DNA from: Rhodocollybia butyracea
Lineage: Eukaryota > Basidiomycota > Agaricomycetes > Agaricales > Omphalotaceae
Direction: 5' to 3'
Length of the DNA: 64,000 bases
NCBI GenBank assembly: GCA_015501585.1
Contig: JADNRY010000200.1
Span: 1-64,000, forward strand
Shown: piece after piece, positions 1 through 10,709 of the stretch
How the letters are laid out: the number at the start of each line of letters is the position of its first letter
How positions within the stretch are numbered: the stretch's first letter is position 1
Translations under genes and position numbers: made by a program
Notes under the pieces: model-generated
What the model was told of the DNA's origin: nothing
Databases searched by the model: none
Seen by the model: the letters and a program-made list of their open reading frames with translations, nothing else

Positions 1-112
1 CTCGTAGGATTTTTTCCTTGCTGAGGTATTTCCTCTGTTATTTGTATGAGGAGCTTTTTCAGGCTCACTCGTTTTTTTCCTCTGATGGTTTGACTGTGTG
101 GGAATCTGGCCT
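1..112 (-). pseudogene. Fragment of gag-like retroelement ORF
   Basis: This stretch resembles the minus-strand gag-like ORF near 22705-22815 (shared words such as CCTTGCTGAGGT and CTGATGGTTTGAC/CTGGCGGTTTGAC), but its frame is interrupted by stops. It ends abruptly where the G-rich part of the fold-back element begins, so it is a decayed fragment of the same retroelement family. The rest lies outside the window or is lost. Confidence 0.5.
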
Positions 113-250
113 GGGGTGAGATAGGATATGGCCTAGGTGGGGCAGGGCATGGTCTAGGTGAGGGAGGGCATGGTCTAGGAGGAGGAGGGTATAGTCTGGG
201 AGGAGGAGGGTATGGTCTAGAAGGGGGAGATATAGTCTAAGAGGTGTAGG
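113..250. repeat. G-rich minisatellite of the fold-back arms
   Basis: Degenerate units of roughly 20 bp built on GGTCTAGGAGGAGGAGGGTA alternate with GGCATGGTCTAGGTGAGGGA. The same block recurs in each arm, at about 2350-2490 and, inverted, at about 5925-6055 and 6310-6440. Its translation gives Gly-rich or Pro-rich low-complexity ORFs that are not real genes. Confidence 0.7.
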
Positions 251-420
251 GTGAGAGTGGAGGATGGTGAGATAGAGAATATAAACAAGAATGAAATTTT
301 TAGAAAAAATATTGGGATTTTTTTACATATCTGTAGATTATGACAAGATTAAGCTAAGTCACAGTGCCCTGTTCTGGGTGGTCAGGGAAGCATGGGACTT
401 ACCTGACCTAGCTGATTTAG

Positions 421-515
421 GTCATTACCTGGGTGAACTAGGTCATGACCTACCTAGCCTAGGTCATGACCTACCTAGCCTAGGTCATGACCTACCTGGA
501 CTAGGTCATGACCCA
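421..515. repeat. GGTCATGACC palindrome array (outer left arm)
   Basis: Four closely spaced copies of GGTCATGACC, three of them extended to AGGTCATGACCT, with short CTA-containing spacers. The mirrored array in the right arm is at about 1918-1990. Confidence 0.8.
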
Positions 516-2133
516 GGCCAATTTAAAAATTACTAAATTAGGAAATTTTTCAATTTTTGCAGTGGATGAGGTCAAAGCTGTTTTTATTACCAAATAAGGC
601 AATTTTCAAACACCTTAACCGGTTTTATGTTTTTTTAATATAGTTAGATACATTTGGAAATTTTGGTTGTAGTGGATGAGGCCAAAGCTGTATGCCCATA
701 AAAGGAAACCAATAAAAAGTGTTGAGTCTAAAGATTGCTTGATATAACATGCAGATTGGCATGGATAAGGGTGATCCTTTTCATCCCCTGATGCCCTGAT
801 ATGTTGTCTACCCTGTCTGAGTCTCAGATATATTTAGATGGCCCCTGGGAGATCAGTCTTTATTGATCTTTGAACTTTCTCATCAAAAACCCTCATTTTT
901 CGAAATCAGAGGATAAGTATCAGAGCATCCAGGCCAGGGTGGCACACAGGCTTCTAGGATATTGTACCCTGGTATAATAGGTACATTTAGACGACTCAGG
1001 AGTAGCTTATACTATGCTGGGAGAGTGGGTAATAATTGATCTCTGTATATGTATGGATAAATTCGCTTTTTTGACCATCAAATCATTAATAGAGGCAGCT
1101 GTAGGCAAGGGATTGCAGAGAAACTCGAGGAATAGTGTTCCAGGACTTGATATAGCATTTTTATAGCAAAATACTCTGACTATCTGAGGTTCAAGATGTG
1201 ATGATAAGTTTGACACAAGTATCAGACACTTAAGAACCCAGGACTACTGGTACATCAAGATAAGGGAAGGGGTTGTCAGGGAAAAGTTCTGATATCAATC
1301 TATGTACTCCTAGCATGCTATATGCCAAGCTAGACAGTGTTCTCTTGCCTACAGCTCCCACTATTAATGATTTAACAGGCAAAAAAACAAAATTTATGCC
1401 TAATTAGACACATATCACTTATTATAGTATAAGCTACTCCTGAGTCGTCTAAATGTACCTATTATACCAGGGTACGATGTCCTAGAAGCCTGTGGCCCAC
1501 CCTGCCCTGGATGCTCTGATACTTATCCTCTGATTTCGAAAAAATGAGGGTTTTTGATGAGAAAGTTCAAAGATCAATAAAGACTGATCTCCCAGGGGCC
1601 ATCTAAATATATCTGAGACTCAGACAGGGTAGACAACATATCAGGGTATCAGGGGATGAAAAGGATCACCCTTATCTATGCCAATCTGCATGTTATATCA
1701 AGCAATCTTTAGACTCAACGCTTTTCATTGGTTTCCTTTTATGGGCATACAGCTTTGGCCTCATCCACTACAACCAAAATTTCCAAATGTATCTAACTAT
1801 ATTAAAAAAACATAAAACCGGTTAAGGTGTTTGAAAATTGCCTTATTTGGTAATAAAAACAGCTTTGACCTCATCCACTGCAAAAATTGAAAAATTTCCT
1901 AATTTAGTAATTTTTAAATTGGCCTGGGTCATGACCTAGTCCAGGTAGGTCATGACCTAGGCTAGGTAGGTCATGACCTAGTTCACCCAGGTAATGACCT
2001 AAATCAGCTAGGTCAGGTAAGTCCCATGCTTCCCTGACCACCCAGAACAGGGCACTGTGACTTAGCTTAATCTTGTCATAATCTACAGATATGTAAAAAA
2101 TCCCAATATTTTTTCTAAAAATTTCATTCTTGT

Positions 2134-2141
2134 TTATATTC
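2134..2141. repeat. Target-site duplication, left
   Basis: TTATATTC lies directly outside the left end of the inner fold-back element and is repeated exactly at 6270-6277. Confidence 0.8.
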
Positions 2142-2240
2142 ACTTCAGGCAACCACATATTTGGTCTTATTAGTCTGCACTTTTGTTACATTGACCTTAC
2201 TAAAAAGACCCAAAAACCTAGGCAAAACCCGGGCAGCTAG

Positions 2241-2325
2241 GTCATGACCTTGGGATTTAGGTCATGACCTGGGAATTAGGTCATGACCTAAAAAATTGGT
2301 CATGACCTAGGTCAGGTTGGTCTTT
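2241..2325. repeat. GGTCATGACC array near inner left end
   Basis: Four copies of the palindrome lie about 100-180 bp inside the terminus of the inner element, the usual place for transposase-binding subterminal repeats. The counterpart in the right arm is at 6099-6172. Confidence 0.75.
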
Positions 2326-2708
2326 TCCTGCGGTTGGTAGGTCATGGCCTGGGGTGAGATAGGATATGGCCTAGGTGGGGCAGGGCATGGTCTAAGTGAG
2401 GGAGGGGATGGTCTAGGTGAGGGAGGGGATGGTCTAGGAGGGGGAGGGTATAGTCTAGGAGGAGGAGGAGATGGTCTAGGAGGGGGATATATAGTTAGTT
2501 TAAAGGTGTAGGGTGAGAGTGGAGGATAGTGAGATAGAGAATATAAGCAAGAATGAATTATCATAGAATCATGACAAGAAATGTGTAGTAACATATTGGA
2601 TTATTGGGATTTTTTACATATTTGTAGATTATGACAAGATCAAGCTAAGTCACAGTGCCCTGTTCTGGGTTGTCAGGCAAGAATGTGACTTACCTGACCT
2701 AGCTGATT

Positions 2709-2865
2709 CAGGTCATGACCTACTTTTTTAGGTCATGACCTACTTTTTTAGGTCATGACCTACTTTTTAGGTCATGACCTGGGTGAACTAGGTCATGACC
2801 TGGGTGAACTAGGTCATGACCTACCTGACCTGGGTGAACTAGGTCATGACCTACCTGGCCTAAGT
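2709..2865. repeat. GGTCATGACC array (inner left arm)
   Basis: About seven copies of GGTCATGACC are separated by TACTTTTTTA or TGGGTGAACTA spacers. It is the densest of the arrays. Confidence 0.8.
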
Positions 2866-2961
2866 CATGCCCCAAGCCAATTTAAAATTTACTAAATTAG
2901 GAAATTTTTCCATTTTTGCAGTGGATGAGGTCAAAGCTGTTTTTATTACCAAATAAGGCAC

Positions 2962-3029
2962 TGTTTTGGACAGCTCTCCAATGTTAGGGGTTGCCCTTGG
3001 GCAACCCCTAACAAGAGCTGCCCAAAACA
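2962..3029. mobile_element. 68-bp hairpin MITE
   Basis: Arms TGTTTTGGACAGCTCT and AGAGCTGCCCAAAACA enclose a second perfect hairpin (GTTAGGGGTTGCCC, then TTG, then its complement). The mirror arm (about 5435-5450) lacks the insertion. There the six bases ATTTTC lie between AAATAAGGCA and AAACACC (in the sense of this arm), so the insertion replaced or deleted a few bases. Confidence 0.7.
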
Positions 3030-4635
3030 AACACCTTAACCGGTTTTATGTTTTTTTAATAGAGTTAAATACATTCGGAAATTTTTATAAATTACTATAT
3101 TAGGCAATTTTATTTCAATAGACTTTTATTTCTTAATTAGGCAATTTCAAAACTTTTGCAGTGGATGAAACCAAAGCTGTTTCCATTGCCTAATTGAGAA
3201 GTGACAAATTTGCAGTGGATGAGGTCAAAGCTCATTTCATTACTTATTTGAAAAATGACAAATCTTTTGCAGTGGATGAGGTCAAAGCTGTTTTCACTAC
3301 CCAATTAAGAAATGACAAAACTGAACACACAAACTGTGTACACTCTTTTCCTAAGGACAATAGCTTGTGGTAGACATCCAGACCTTTTGTTTATACACAG
3401 AATAGGTTGCTCACCTAAAATGAAGCCAATCCTGTGGTGGGAAGGGGCTGGATTGCAAAATATTTTTTGGATAACCTTTGATTGTAGTGGATGAGGCCAA
3501 AGCTGTATGCCCATAAAAGGAAATCAATGAAAAGTGTTGAGTCTAAAGATTGCTTGATATAACATGCAGATTGGCATGGATAAGGGTGATCCTTTTCATC
3601 CCCTCATGCCCTGATGTGCTGTCTACCCTTTCTGAGTCTCAGATATATTTAGATGGCCACTGGGAGATCAGTCTTTATTGATCTTTGAACTTTCTCATCA
3701 AAAACCCTCATTTTTCGAAATTAGAGGATAAGTATCAGAGCATCCAGGGCAGGGTGGGCCACAGGCTTCTAGGACATTGTACCCTGGTATAATAGGTACA
3801 TTTAGACGACTCAGGAGTAGCCTATACTGTCCTAGGAGAGTGGGTAATAATTGATCTCTGTATATGTATGCATAAATTTCGCTTTTTGGACCATCAAATC
3901 ATTAATAGAGGCAGCTGTAGGCAAGGGATTGAGGAGAAACTCGAGGAATAGTGTACCAGGACTTGATATAGCATGTCTATAACAAAATATTCTCACTATC
4001 TGAAGTTCAACATGTGATGATAAGTTTGACACAAGTATCAGACACTTAAGAACCCAGGAGTACTGGTACATCAAGATAAGGAAGGGGTTATCAGGAAAAG
4101 GTTCTGATATCAATCTATGTACTCCTAGCATGCTATATGCCAAGCTAGACAGTGTTCTCTTGCCTACAGCTCCCACTATTAATGATTTAACAGGCAAAAA
4201 AGCGAAATTTATGCCTAATTAGACAGGTATCACTTATTATCCACTCTCCCAGGACGGTATAGGCTACTCCTGAGTTGTCTAAATGTACCTATTATACCAG
4301 GGTACAATGTCCTAGAAGTCTGTGGCCCACCCTGCCCTGGATGCTCTGATACTTATCCACTAATTTCGAAAAATGAGGGTTTTTGATGAGAAAGTTCAAA
4401 GATCAATAAAGACTGATCTCCCAGTGGCCATCTAAATATATCTGAGACTCAGAAAGGGTAGACAGCACATCAGGGCATCAGGGGATGAAAAGGATCACCC
4501 TTATCCATGCCAATCTGCATGTTATATCAAGCAATCTTTAGACTCAACACTTTTCATTGATTTCCTTTTATGGGCATACAGCTTTGGCCTCATCCACTAC
4601 AATCAAAGGTTATCCAAAAAATATTTTGCAATCCA

Positions 4636-5017
4636 TGTAGGAATTTGGATTGGAATATTTGCAAGTGCCTCCGTGTACAAACCTGGACTGACTCATATGG
4701 ACTGGAGTCATAGTGTGTCAATATTGCATTGACTCATTTGTAGTACATAGTTACTGTGCATTGAGTCATTGACTGTGCAATGATTCTAAATGACTCATAA
4801 TGACTTTACATGACTTGCCTGGACTTAAAGCAAGTCAATTCCCTTATGTAGTGTAGTATACAATTGTATAGTATATAAGTACCTAGTTTTATGGAATGAG
4901 ACTCCATCGGGTTGTTGACCCAGGGCTTTACCCATCTCTACCCTCTGGTGTGCTTTTGTCCCCACATTTGGAGGATGAGCGTAGCTTGTATCTGAATTTT
5001 CCCCCTTTACAACAACA
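4636..5017. mobile_element. Solo LTR, 382 bp
   Basis: It starts TGTAGGAAT and ends CAACAACA, and is flanked by ATCCA at 4631-4635 and 5018-5022. The opposite palindrome arm (3425-3470) contains the unoccupied site TTGCAATCCAG (in complement), proving insertion. Inside are a TATA-like TATATAAG (about 4872) and a cluster of TGACTCA/TGAGTCA words (4689-4797). No internal retroelement sequence remains, as expected after LTR-LTR recombination. Confidence 0.8.
4689..4797. promoter_or_regulatory. Cluster of four TGASTCA motifs
   Basis: Three TGACTCA and one TGAGTCA occur within about 110 bp, inside the solo LTR and upstream of its TATA-like box. TGASTCA is the known core for Gcn4/AP-1 bZIP factors. 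That a bZIP factor acts here is inference. Confidence 0.45.
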
Positions 5018-5532
5018 ATCCAGCCCCTTCCCACCACAGGATTGGCTTCATTTTAGGTGAGCAACCTATTCTGTGTATAAACAAAAGGTCTGGATGTCTA
5101 CCACAAGCTATTGTCCTTAGGAAAAGAGTGTACACAGTTTGTGTGTTCAGTTTTGTCATTTCTTAATTGGGTAGTGAAAACAGCTTTGACCTCATCCACT
5201 GCAAAAGATTTGTCATTTTTCAAATAAGTAATGAAATGAGCTTTGACCTCATCCACTGCAAATTTGTCACTTCTCAATTAGGCAATGGAAACAGCTTTGG
5301 CCTCATCCACTGCAAAAGTTTTGAAATTGCCTAATTAAGAAATAAAAGTCTATTCAAATAAAATTGCCTAATATAGTAATTTATAAAAATTTCCAAATGT
5401 ATTTAACTCTATTAAAAAAACATAAAGCCGGTTAAGGTGTTTGAAAATTGCCTTATTTGGTAATAAAAACAGCTTTGACCTCATCCACTGCAAAAATGGA
5501 AAAATTTCCTAATTTAGTAATTTTTAAATTGG

Positions 5533-5703
5533 CTTGGGTCATGACTTAGGCCAGGTAGGTCATGACCTAGTCCACCCAGGTCATGACCTAGTTCATCCAG
5601 GTCATGGCCCAGGTCAGGTAGGTCATGACCTAGTTCACCCAGGTCAGGTAGGTCATGACCTAGTTCACCCAGGTCATGACCTAAAAAGTAGGTCATGACC
5701 TGA
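5533..5703. repeat. GGTCATGACC array (inner right arm)
   Basis: About six copies mirror 2709-2865, but with different spacing and copy number, so the array has expanded or contracted independently in the two arms. Confidence 0.75.
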
Positions 5704-6098
5704 ATCAGCTAGGTCAGGTAAGTCACATTCTTGCCTGACAACCCAGAACAGGGCACTGTGACTTAGCTTGATCTTGTCATAATCTACAGATATGTAAAAA
5801 ATCCCAATAATCCCAATATGTTACTACACATTTCTTGTCATGATTCTATGATATTTCATTCTTGCTTATATTCTCTATCTCACCATCCTCCACTCTCACC
5901 CTACACCTCTTAAACTAACTATATATCCCCCTCCTAGACCATCTCCTCCTCCTCCTAGACTATACCCTCCCCCTCCTAGACCATCCCCTCCCTCACCTAG
6001 ACCATCCCCTCCCTCACCTAGACCATGCCCTGCCCCACCTAGGCCATATCCTATCTCACCCCAGCCATGACCTACCAACCGCAGGAAAAGACCAACCT

Positions 6099-6172
6099 GA
6101 CCTAGGTCATGACCAATTTTTTAGGTCATGACCTAATTCCAGTCATGACCTAAATCCCAAGGTCATGACCTA
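6099..6172. repeat. GGTCATGACC array near inner right end
   Basis: Three exact copies and one degenerate copy mirror 2241-2325. A related, more decayed array lies at 6480-6560 in the outer right arm. Confidence 0.7.
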
Positions 6173-6269
6173 GATGCCCGGGTTTTGCCTAGGTTTTTGG
6201 GTCTTTTTAGTAAGGTCAATGTAACAAAGGTGCTGACTAATAAGACCAAATATGTGGGTGAGTGAACTG

Positions 6270-6277
6270 TTATATTC
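6270..6277. repeat. Target-site duplication, right
   Basis: TTATATTC lies directly outside the right end of the inner fold-back element and is identical to 2134-2141. An 8-bp duplication fits hAT-type integration. Confidence 0.8.
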
Positions 6278-6651
6278 TCTATCTCACCATCCTCCACTCT
6301 CACCCTACACCTCTTAGACTATATCTCCCCCTTCTAGACCATACCCTCCTCCTCCCAGACTATACCCTCCTCCTCCTAGACCATACCCTCCCTCACCTAG
6401 ACCATGCCCTGCCCCACCTAGGCCATATCCTATCTCACCCCAGGCCATGACCTACCAATCCCAGGAAAAGACCAACCTGACCTAGGTCATGACCAATTTT
6501 TTAGGTCGTGACCTAATTCCCAGGTAATGACCTAAATCCCAAGGTCATGACCTAGCTGCCCGGGTTTTGCCTAGGTTTTTGGGTCTTTTTAGTAAGGTCA
6601 ATGTAACAAAAGTGTAGACTAATAACACCAAATATGTGGGTGACTGAACTG

Positions 6652-6928
6652 TGTAGTGACAGATAGCAAATAAGACATGTCTAGCATAGGCTGAAATCGA
6701 ACAACAAAAATATAACAACACACAGAAAAGACAGGAGAGGAAAGTTGATGCAATCTTTACATGAAAATATATCATTGACCAAATGAAACATTAAAACAGA
6801 TAAGACAGCGAAGAGTAAGAAAATAACTTGGGTCATAGAAGGGTGTAAAGTTAGGTGGAAAGTGTTGTTTACAGATGTCCGAACCATGTAGTATAAGTAG
6901 AGATGTCCACGAGTCCAGGTCTTTACAT
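6652..6928. other. Unassigned AT-rich stretch
   Basis: It lies between the end of the outer fold-back element and the first homology to TIR element copy A. I see no gene, repeat or clear terminal sequence. Confidence 0.5.
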
Positions 6929-7863
6929 TGAATGATTTGTTTGTGATTTGTTCCTTTGGGCTTGAGGCAAGCTTGAGGCTCAGTTCTATTGAACTTATCA
7001 ATCTCAACATATATATCTATCAAGCTTATTCAGCCAGGGATTCAGCCGGAAACGCTGGAACGAGGCTGGAATCATGGCCCTATGCAAGCCCTATGCCAAC
7101 CCAATTGAACAGCATATCATTGATTCCACAAATGATTATTAGCATGATCTTCAAGGTGTCAATGTGATGTAGTAGTACTTGGGCCAAGACTTGGGCCAGA
7201 TGGTATGGTTGATTACCTCGGTGGCTTTACCACTGTTTACTTGAGATGTTATTGTTGCAGTGAAGCCGATCCGGGCTGTGCCCGCCGCATAGAAGTACCG
7301 CTACCTCGCACACTTTGGGATAAGCATGAGGATATTCTTTCTTCTCTTTGCTTTCTTTATTCCTCAACGTTATCCCATTATTTTCTTTGTTCTTTCTATT
7401 TACTGCACCGGCGCATAAAGCTTTGGGTACCTACAACTTAGCAGTGTTAGCACCCCAGTTGATCACTTGATGTGTTCCTTGGACATCATGTTAGTAACTA
7501 GTCTTACAGTCATGCTATTTACTAATGGTAGGCCAGCCTACATTTCAAATTCCATTCCTCAGATTTGTGGAGGCTGGCATATATTTTATGCAAATGGCCA
7601 GTCAGCGTGTAGTTATTAGTGCCGGGGTTGCTTTTTTGTCTACCTAGTAGTACCAGCTTTCAAGGAACTGGAGAGCTACTTATTATTGGCTTACTGATGC
7701 TCAGATAATGATAACTACGATACACCAATAATCTCGGCAATAAAAATCTGTGATTTACTGGCTACCACTCAAATCCATTTGTCCCCGTAAGCTGGCCGCA
7801 TCTGAGTCTGCTAGTAGCCTGACCTCAGCCACCATATGGTTCAAGAGGGCTCCAGGTCTGGGT

Positions 7864-8076
7864 TGTTAGGAAAGGTATTTGTCCTCCGTATCACATATAC
7901 TGCTTTGGCATTCCATCTATATTCTTTGTTTCACCTTTATGTTTATCTGTTAGTTGCTTCCGCCCGGCTACAGGCTCATCTATTCTTCCGGCCTAAAACT
8001 TATACTCGAGCCCCTAGAATCATCAGTGCATCACCCTCAGTTGTTCATACACTACAACTGAGGCTTCATTCTAACA
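7864..8076. mobile_element. Solo LTR, 213 bp
   Basis: It begins TGTTAGGAAAGG and ends TTCTAACA (imperfect inverted termini TGTTAG/CTAACA), flanked by TGGGT at 7859-7863 and 8077-8081. Copy B of the host element (near 43180) shows the uninterrupted site. It is unrelated in sequence to the solo LTR at 4636-5017. Confidence 0.8.
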
Positions 8077-8631
8077 TGGGTTATTCTAAAGCCCTGAGGC
8101 AGGGTCTGAGCTCCAGCTCACTACTGGAGCCTGCAGACTCAGTAGTAGAAGCACAAAAAAATTCAGCTGTTCCACTCTTCCACATAGTATTATTGTAGTA
8201 TTAGCATGTCAATGTAAACTAGTAAATACAATCTCTAATAGAGTTAATTGCTCAAGTAATTGCTAGTAAATTGGTTAGCAAGAGAAATATGCACTGAGCA
8301 CTCCAGGACTCACACATTGAAGGGTTTGACTGGGTGCTATACTGTTTGTATACTGTATGCGAGCGCGGTAGATAGAAACAGCAAAGAAAATAAAGGATCG
8401 TCTATGAAGCCTATTTAGGAATAAAGAAAACATCTTGGAAAACATAGGACTAATCCATAACACATATACTTATCCCGGGTCACACTGCGATGGCAGGACC
8501 TCTCCAGCCTGAGCTGTAAGTCTTCTTAAACAGTCTGGCAGGAAGGTAGGAGCATACGCCGGTTCTGCGCTCAGCCCCAAAACAGCAGCTCAGTGACCTG
8601 TAAAGATTACATGCACAACTCATGACTCATG

Positions 8632-9675
8632 CCCAGTGAAAACCTGCACTGGGTTGAGCCGAGATGATATAGTAAAAGTCGGGTTCCAGCTGTGATCATC
8701 CGAGATCAGCTGTTTTCCCAGAAATTCCAGCTATTAGCCATATAGGCTGTTCTTGTCTGTGTTTATCTGGCAAGAACCGTACAGAGAGTGAAAATTTAGT
8801 ATTGTATATAACTGCGTTCCTCTGGGATAATATGAGTTCATCTGGCCTGAACTGTACAAAATACAATGTGATATTACTATTACTCTAGGCTGTTCTCATC
8901 TGGGTCCATCTGGGATAGTCTGAGTAAATCATATTAGACTTATCAACTATGACATACAAACTAGTAACTACATATACATCAAACTACTGATTTAAATTAC
9001 ACCTGTACAAAGGCAATACAAGGGCGCAGTTATGAGCGCTAGATAAAATAGTCATGGGAAAATTGAGAAGGCCAGCTAAAAAGAATTGGTCAATTAACCA
9101 GCTCCAAAGAAAAAGTTGAGATAGCTCACTTTTGGAATGCACAAAAATTAATGAAAACAATGGTATGCGGCATACCGGCACACAACGACGTCAACAGGCC
9201 AACAAGAGCTAATCAAAAAAAATAGTTCAATAAATTATTCATTGAAGGAAAGGCAGGATAGCTCACCTTGGGAATGACCCAGCCCAACAAATCCATTCTT
9301 AAGTCTATACAGTCCAAAGTGGGTTGAGGAGTTGTTGAATGATACATCTTTAAAACAGACAACATGCAGATGATGGTAAACAGGAAGAGAATGAAAGAGT
9401 GAACGAAAGAGCGATAAATTTTTTTTTTTAACTTTATCACGTCACATGTTCACCGCTTGATAAAAATGTTTGAAGCAAGTTTGAAGTCCAAGTACTGTTG
9501 AATGTTGAACTTAGAGACCGTTCTGAACAGGTTTCCCACCCATTGATTCAGGAATGACATGAACTGAATTTAAAAAAAAATCGCCCAGCATTTGGCCAGC
9601 TGGACCCAGACGGACACAGACCTCATCAGATATCCGCCAAGTGCCCAGATCAGCCCAGTGCGGGTTTTGACTGGG
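8632..9675. mobile_element. 1.04-kb TIR element of unknown type
   Basis: Terminal inverted repeats of 22 bp start CCCAGTGAAAACCTGCACTG on the left and CCCAGTCAAAACCCGCACTG (complement) on the right, differing at two positions. The flanks repeat ACTCATG (8625-8631 and 9676-9682), or GACTCATG if the last G of the element is counted, giving an 8-bp duplication. Copy B near 41870-41890 has the empty site. No ORF inside resembles a transposase. Confidence 0.75.
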
Positions 9676-10115
9676 ACTCATGAGCGACAACTGGCCATGG
9701 TACAACGAATGTATGACTCGGATAGTAGTACATAGAAATAACACAGGGAGGGAGCAAGGGTAGCCTACACAGAGGGTATGACTGCCATATTGGAGTCCAA
9801 AGAGCTCAGTGTTGGCTTAGCATCTGTCAGGCAAGGCTCTCAAAGAATTGGTAAATGGAATAGTACATATGGTCACTGTACCGCCAAGGTTTTATCTTTG
9901 TACTGGTACAATTGCGAAAGCCTTTTGGATAGCCGTGACCGTGCATGGGTATGCCCTACTAATAACTTTGAAATGAGCAAGACAATAATGAATGGATAAT
10001 AATAGATTGCCTGATTATAATAGCAGGTGCCCGAGGTCCATGTCCCGATTTGGATCCATCAGTTCAGCGTGTCAAAATTCGTGATCCGACATGGCAGGCC
10101 CTTCTTGCTTTCCAT

Positions 10116-10594
10116 ACTGCAGTTCCACATCAGATAGCTACATGTACACTAGGAGTAGTAACAGTGAACGAAAAGAAATAGTGAAGTCATCTCATAGTAC
10201 ATGCATGTGTTGTAGTTGCCGATCCGACGATGACATCATGTCAATCCGGTACTAATTCTCTCCCGATGTTGCCTACTGATGTACTTACTAATACTTACAG
10301 AGGTAGTAGAACATTGTAGATACCTCTAGAATAGCTGTGCTGTAGTATATAAGGCCTACCTCCAAGGCCAAGTAGAATAACAGTTATCTTCTCTTATCCC
10401 TCATTGCCTGAGCCTCACGGCTCTGAGTCCCCACTGCGCCGGATACCTACAACAGCATGGTTGTATAGCCAGATAATTAAGAAAGAATTGCCACCATACC
10501 TATCATGAATTCACACAACAACAACAAAACAGACTGCACAACAAAAAGATTTGAACCTGTGCCTATTCAATGTAATCAGGCCAGCACTTACATT
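10116..10594. other. Spacer without recognised gene
   Basis: Sequence between TIR element copy A and the Harbinger element. A few phrases resemble promoter or first-intron sequence (TATATAAGG at about 10347), but no coding sequence can be supported. Confidence 0.5.
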
Positions 10595-10605
10595 AGGTAC
10601 AGTCA

Positions 10606-10616
10606 GCCATGGTGAT
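10606..10616 (+). repeat. LINE target-site duplication, 5' copy
   Basis: GCCATGGTGAT precedes the LINE and is repeated at 16767-16777 after the poly(A). It belongs to the Harbinger TIR. Confidence 0.9.
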
Positions 10617-10709
10617 GGTATTCGAATAAGAAGCAATAAAACTTCTTTTTCATACTTCTAAAACTTAAAATTCGCCAATAGCGAAACGAGGCAGCAGCAC
10701 GGGTTAAAA

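Larger units (their letters stand above)
2142..6269. mobile_element. Inner fold-back element nested in outer copy
   Basis: This 4.1-kb palindromic element has arms of about 1.7-2.0 kb (2142-3830 and 4240-6269). It sits inside the right arm of the outer copy and is flanked by the direct repeat TTATATTC at 2134-2141 and 6270-6277. Joining the flanks restores the outer arm (TTTATATTC followed by TCTATCTCACC), as seen mirrored at 255-290. The left arm holds a hairpin MITE (2962-3029) and the right arm a solo LTR (4636-5017), each absent from the opposite arm. It has no recognisable transposase and is probably mobilised in trans. Confidence 0.8.
113..6651. mobile_element. Outer fold-back (palindromic) element, interrupted
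   Basis: Left arm 113 to about 1015 is repeated inverted at about 1428-2141, and the right arm resumes at 6278-6651 after a nested element. The central part (about 1015-1428) is itself a diverged inverted repeat, so nearly the whole element can fold back. The right end reads CCAAATATGTGGGTGACTGAACTG outward in two parts (the last eight bases are CTGAACTG), matching the ends of the inner element. The left terminal 200 bp are missing at the junction with the gag fragment. No transposase is encoded: the small ORFs here are by-products of repeats. TIRs beginning CAGTTCA and the 8-bp duplication of the inner copy suggest a non-autonomous hAT-like element, but this is an inference. Confidence 0.75.
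6929..10115. mobile_element. TIR element, copy A (5'-truncated)
   Basis: The sequence is homologous, in inverted orientation, to 41538-44060 (copy B). The right end has the long terminal repeat (about 9780-10115) finishing CCTTCTTGCTTTCCAT. The left terminal repeat present in copy B is missing. Compared with B, copy A carries two extra insertions (7864-8076 and 8632-9675) and lacks the MITE of copy B; the empty MITE site is visible at about 8605-8625. No transposase domain is recognisable in either copy, so the element is non-autonomous or heavily decayed. ORFs of 60-120 codons here are broken by the insertions and are not annotated. Confidence 0.7.

Noticed and set aside
2307..2594. Pro-rich and Gly-rich ORFs in the fold-back arms (also 5896-6078 and 6262-6450)
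   Set aside because: They are translations of a G-rich minisatellite that occurs in both orientations.
421..2865. GGTCATGACC arrays as nuclear-receptor-type response elements
   Set aside because: AGGTCA half-sites resemble animal hormone response elements, but fungi lack those receptors. A transposon subterminal repeat is the simpler reading.
7836..8198. 120-codon ORF in TIR element copy A
   Set aside because: It runs through a 213-bp solo LTR with its own target duplication and is absent from copy B.
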